Below, piece after piece: positions 63,063 through 64,000 of a stretch of DNA of 64,000 nucleotides. A program made the position numbers and the translations under genes. Numbering within the stretch: position 1 is the first letter of the stretch; each line of letters begins with the position of its first letter. The notes beneath the pieces are model-generated. The model did not search any database. It was not told where the DNA came from and worked only from the letters and a program-made list of their open reading frames with translations. Source of the stretch: Bradyrhizobium erythrophlei (GTDB taxonomy: Bacteria > Pseudomonadota > Alphaproteobacteria > Rhizobiales > Xanthobacteraceae); the NCBI GenBank assembly GCA_900129675.1, contig FSRD01000001.1, positions 5,321,501 to 5,385,500 on the forward strand, read 5' to 3'.

Positions 63063-64000
63063 ATGAGTACGAGTACCGGTGCGTTTGGCCTTGCGGCCCA
63101 CAACCGCAAGCGATCTTCCCGCAAAATCGTTCCCCGACACTTCTTCGGCAGCGCGGCCATCGCTGGCCTCGTGCTGGGCTGCGCCTGGACCGTTTATACC
63201 AATGTACTTGGCGCCAGCATCTATCCGTCGGTGAACAACGCGGCGTTCGACGCACCCGTCACCAAGCGGCCGGTCGCAGTTGCGACGCGTCCCGCGGCGC
63301 CAGCCTTCAATGAAGTGTTCGCGTCCGTTTCGGCACCAGCGCCTGTCTTGTCGAAGCCCGAGACCGTCCAACCTTCGATTATGTTTAACGAAAGGTTTGC
63401 AGCCGCGGCGCCGCAAAGCGAACCCTCGAAGGCGGCAGAGGTCGCGCCGCCAGCTGACGCGCCGGCACTCGCCGAGGCGTCTATGCCGGTAGAGGCATCG
63501 AAAGTCGCCGAAGCGCCGAAACCTGCGGCCGCAACAAAATTAGCGGAAGCGCCGAAACCAAAGGAAACGGCGCCCGCCGCCGCGCCGACCCGGGTTGCAC
63601 TCAATGTAGCGGCGCCGACGCCGCCGCGGGCAGCCGAGACAAAATCCGCTGAAGCCAAGCCCGCAGAAGTAAAGACCGCTGCAAAAACGCCGGGTGACAC
63701 CGTCCGCGACATGGCGCAACGCGCCAAGGCGGCCGTGATGTCGATTGCTTCCAACGAGAAGCAAACCATCGTCGAAAAATTGTGGGGCAAGCAGCCGCCG
63801 CATGGATCGCTGTTGTCTTATGCTTCTGCCGACGCCAGCGTCACCGGCAGCCTTCCCTCCACCCTCAACCAGAACCCGATGCTCGGTGGTTCGCCGCCCT
63901 ATGACCGGCAGACCGCGGTCTACGACATCTCGGCGCGCATGGTGTATCTGCCCGACGGCACCAAGCTGGAGGCACATTCAGGCCTCGGCTCCATGCTCGA
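63063..64000 (+). CDS. DUF2778 (Tlde1-like) domain protein, 5' part
   Basis: A frame open to the end of the window (312 codons). The ATG at 63063 begins MSTSTGAFGLAAHNRKRSSR, followed by one membrane helix (FGSAAIAGLVLGCAWTVYTNV). A long Ala/Pro/Lys-rich linker (about 60-215, EAPKPAAATKLAEAPKPKE) follows, and then the DUF2778 opening TAVYDISARMVYLPDGTKLE then AHSGLGSML. DUF2778 corresponds to the Tlde1 L,D-transpeptidase-like fold, whose catalytic His and Cys would lie beyond the window. This suggests a membrane-anchored enzyme acting on peptidoglycan. Confidence 0.85.
   Translation, partial: MSTSTGAFGLAAHNRKRSSRKIVPRHFFGSAAIAGLVLGCAWTVYTNVLGASIYPSVNNAAFDAPVTKRPVAVATRPAAPAFNEVFASVSAPAPVLSKPETVQPSIMFNERFAAAAPQSEPSKAAEVAPPADAPALAEASMPVEASKVAEAPKPAAATKLAEAPKPKETAPAAAPTRVALNVAAPTPPRAAETKSAEAKPAEVKTAAKTPGDTVRDMAQRAKAAVMSIASNEKQTIVEKLWGKQPPHGSLLSYASADASVTGSLPSTLNQNPMLGGSPPYDRQTAVYDISARMVYLPDGTKLEAHSGLGSML

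Overview
The window is GC-rich chromosomal DNA from an alphaproteobacterium of the Bradyrhizobium/Rhodopseudomonas type (Nitrobacteraceae). The assignment is inference. It rests on gene content (a coxG/coxS/coxM molybdenum-hydroxylase cluster, pcaBDC, livK-FGMH, DUF2778 and DUF4189 proteins), on dense GC-rich coding, and on the many short palindromic intergenic repeats beginning and ending in GTCATTCCGG, GTCATTGCGAG or GTCATACCCCG that are familiar from bradyrhizobia. No rRNA, tRNA or CRISPR array was recognised.

Layout. 1-3.5 kb: the 3' end of a phosphoesterase, a small secreted protein, a very Gly/Cys-rich secreted protein that looks like a modified-peptide precursor or metal binder, and an OsmC protein, bracketed by two related palindromic elements. 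3.5-14.7 kb: housekeeping and stress genes: murI, an iron-uptake set (cytochrome b561, cupredoxin, FTR1 permease), purB, a TetR regulator, a metallophosphoesterase next to a Ser/Thr kinase fused to a universal-stress domain, rpe, an EF-hand protein and a P1/DmpA peptidase. 14.7-26.1 kb: a signalling island with a MASE4-type hybrid kinase, a lone receiver, a REC-PAS-HWE kinase, and a 2094-residue hybrid kinase with eleven 92-residue HAMP-type repeats. 26.4-31.6 kb: a branched-chain amino-acid/amide ABC transporter (livF-livG-livM-livH coupled by 4-base overlaps, livK downstream with its own terminator).

32.3-35.6 kb: a membrane protein and pcaB-pcaD-pcaC of the protocatechuate branch of the beta-ketoadipate pathway. 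35.8-42.7 kb: coxG-coxS-coxM, a MoxR ATPase, a VWA protein, a split XdhC pair and a molybdopterin-binding/MobA-like fusion. These make and mature a CO-dehydrogenase-like molybdenum hydroxylase, but the catalytic large subunit (coxL) is absent from its usual place between S and M. 43.5-50.6 kb: a disturbed region. It has an intact DUF2000 gene, a secreted isoaspartyl methyltransferase, two nearly identical decayed group II introns in direct orientation, a cyclase-ATPase-TPR gene broken by one in-frame TGA between the introns, and a second DUF2000 3' remnant at the far edge.

50.7-64 kb: an HAD phosphatase, a TetR-MFP-ATPase-permease export operon with a clear autoregulatory operator and an apparently leaderless start, a membrane adenylate/guanylate cyclase, a PhzF isomerase, a DUF488/DUF72 pair, two small envelope proteins, a GT2-GtrA flippase-type glycosyltransferase with a GT39 transferase, and the start of a DUF2778 (Tlde1-like) protein running off the end.
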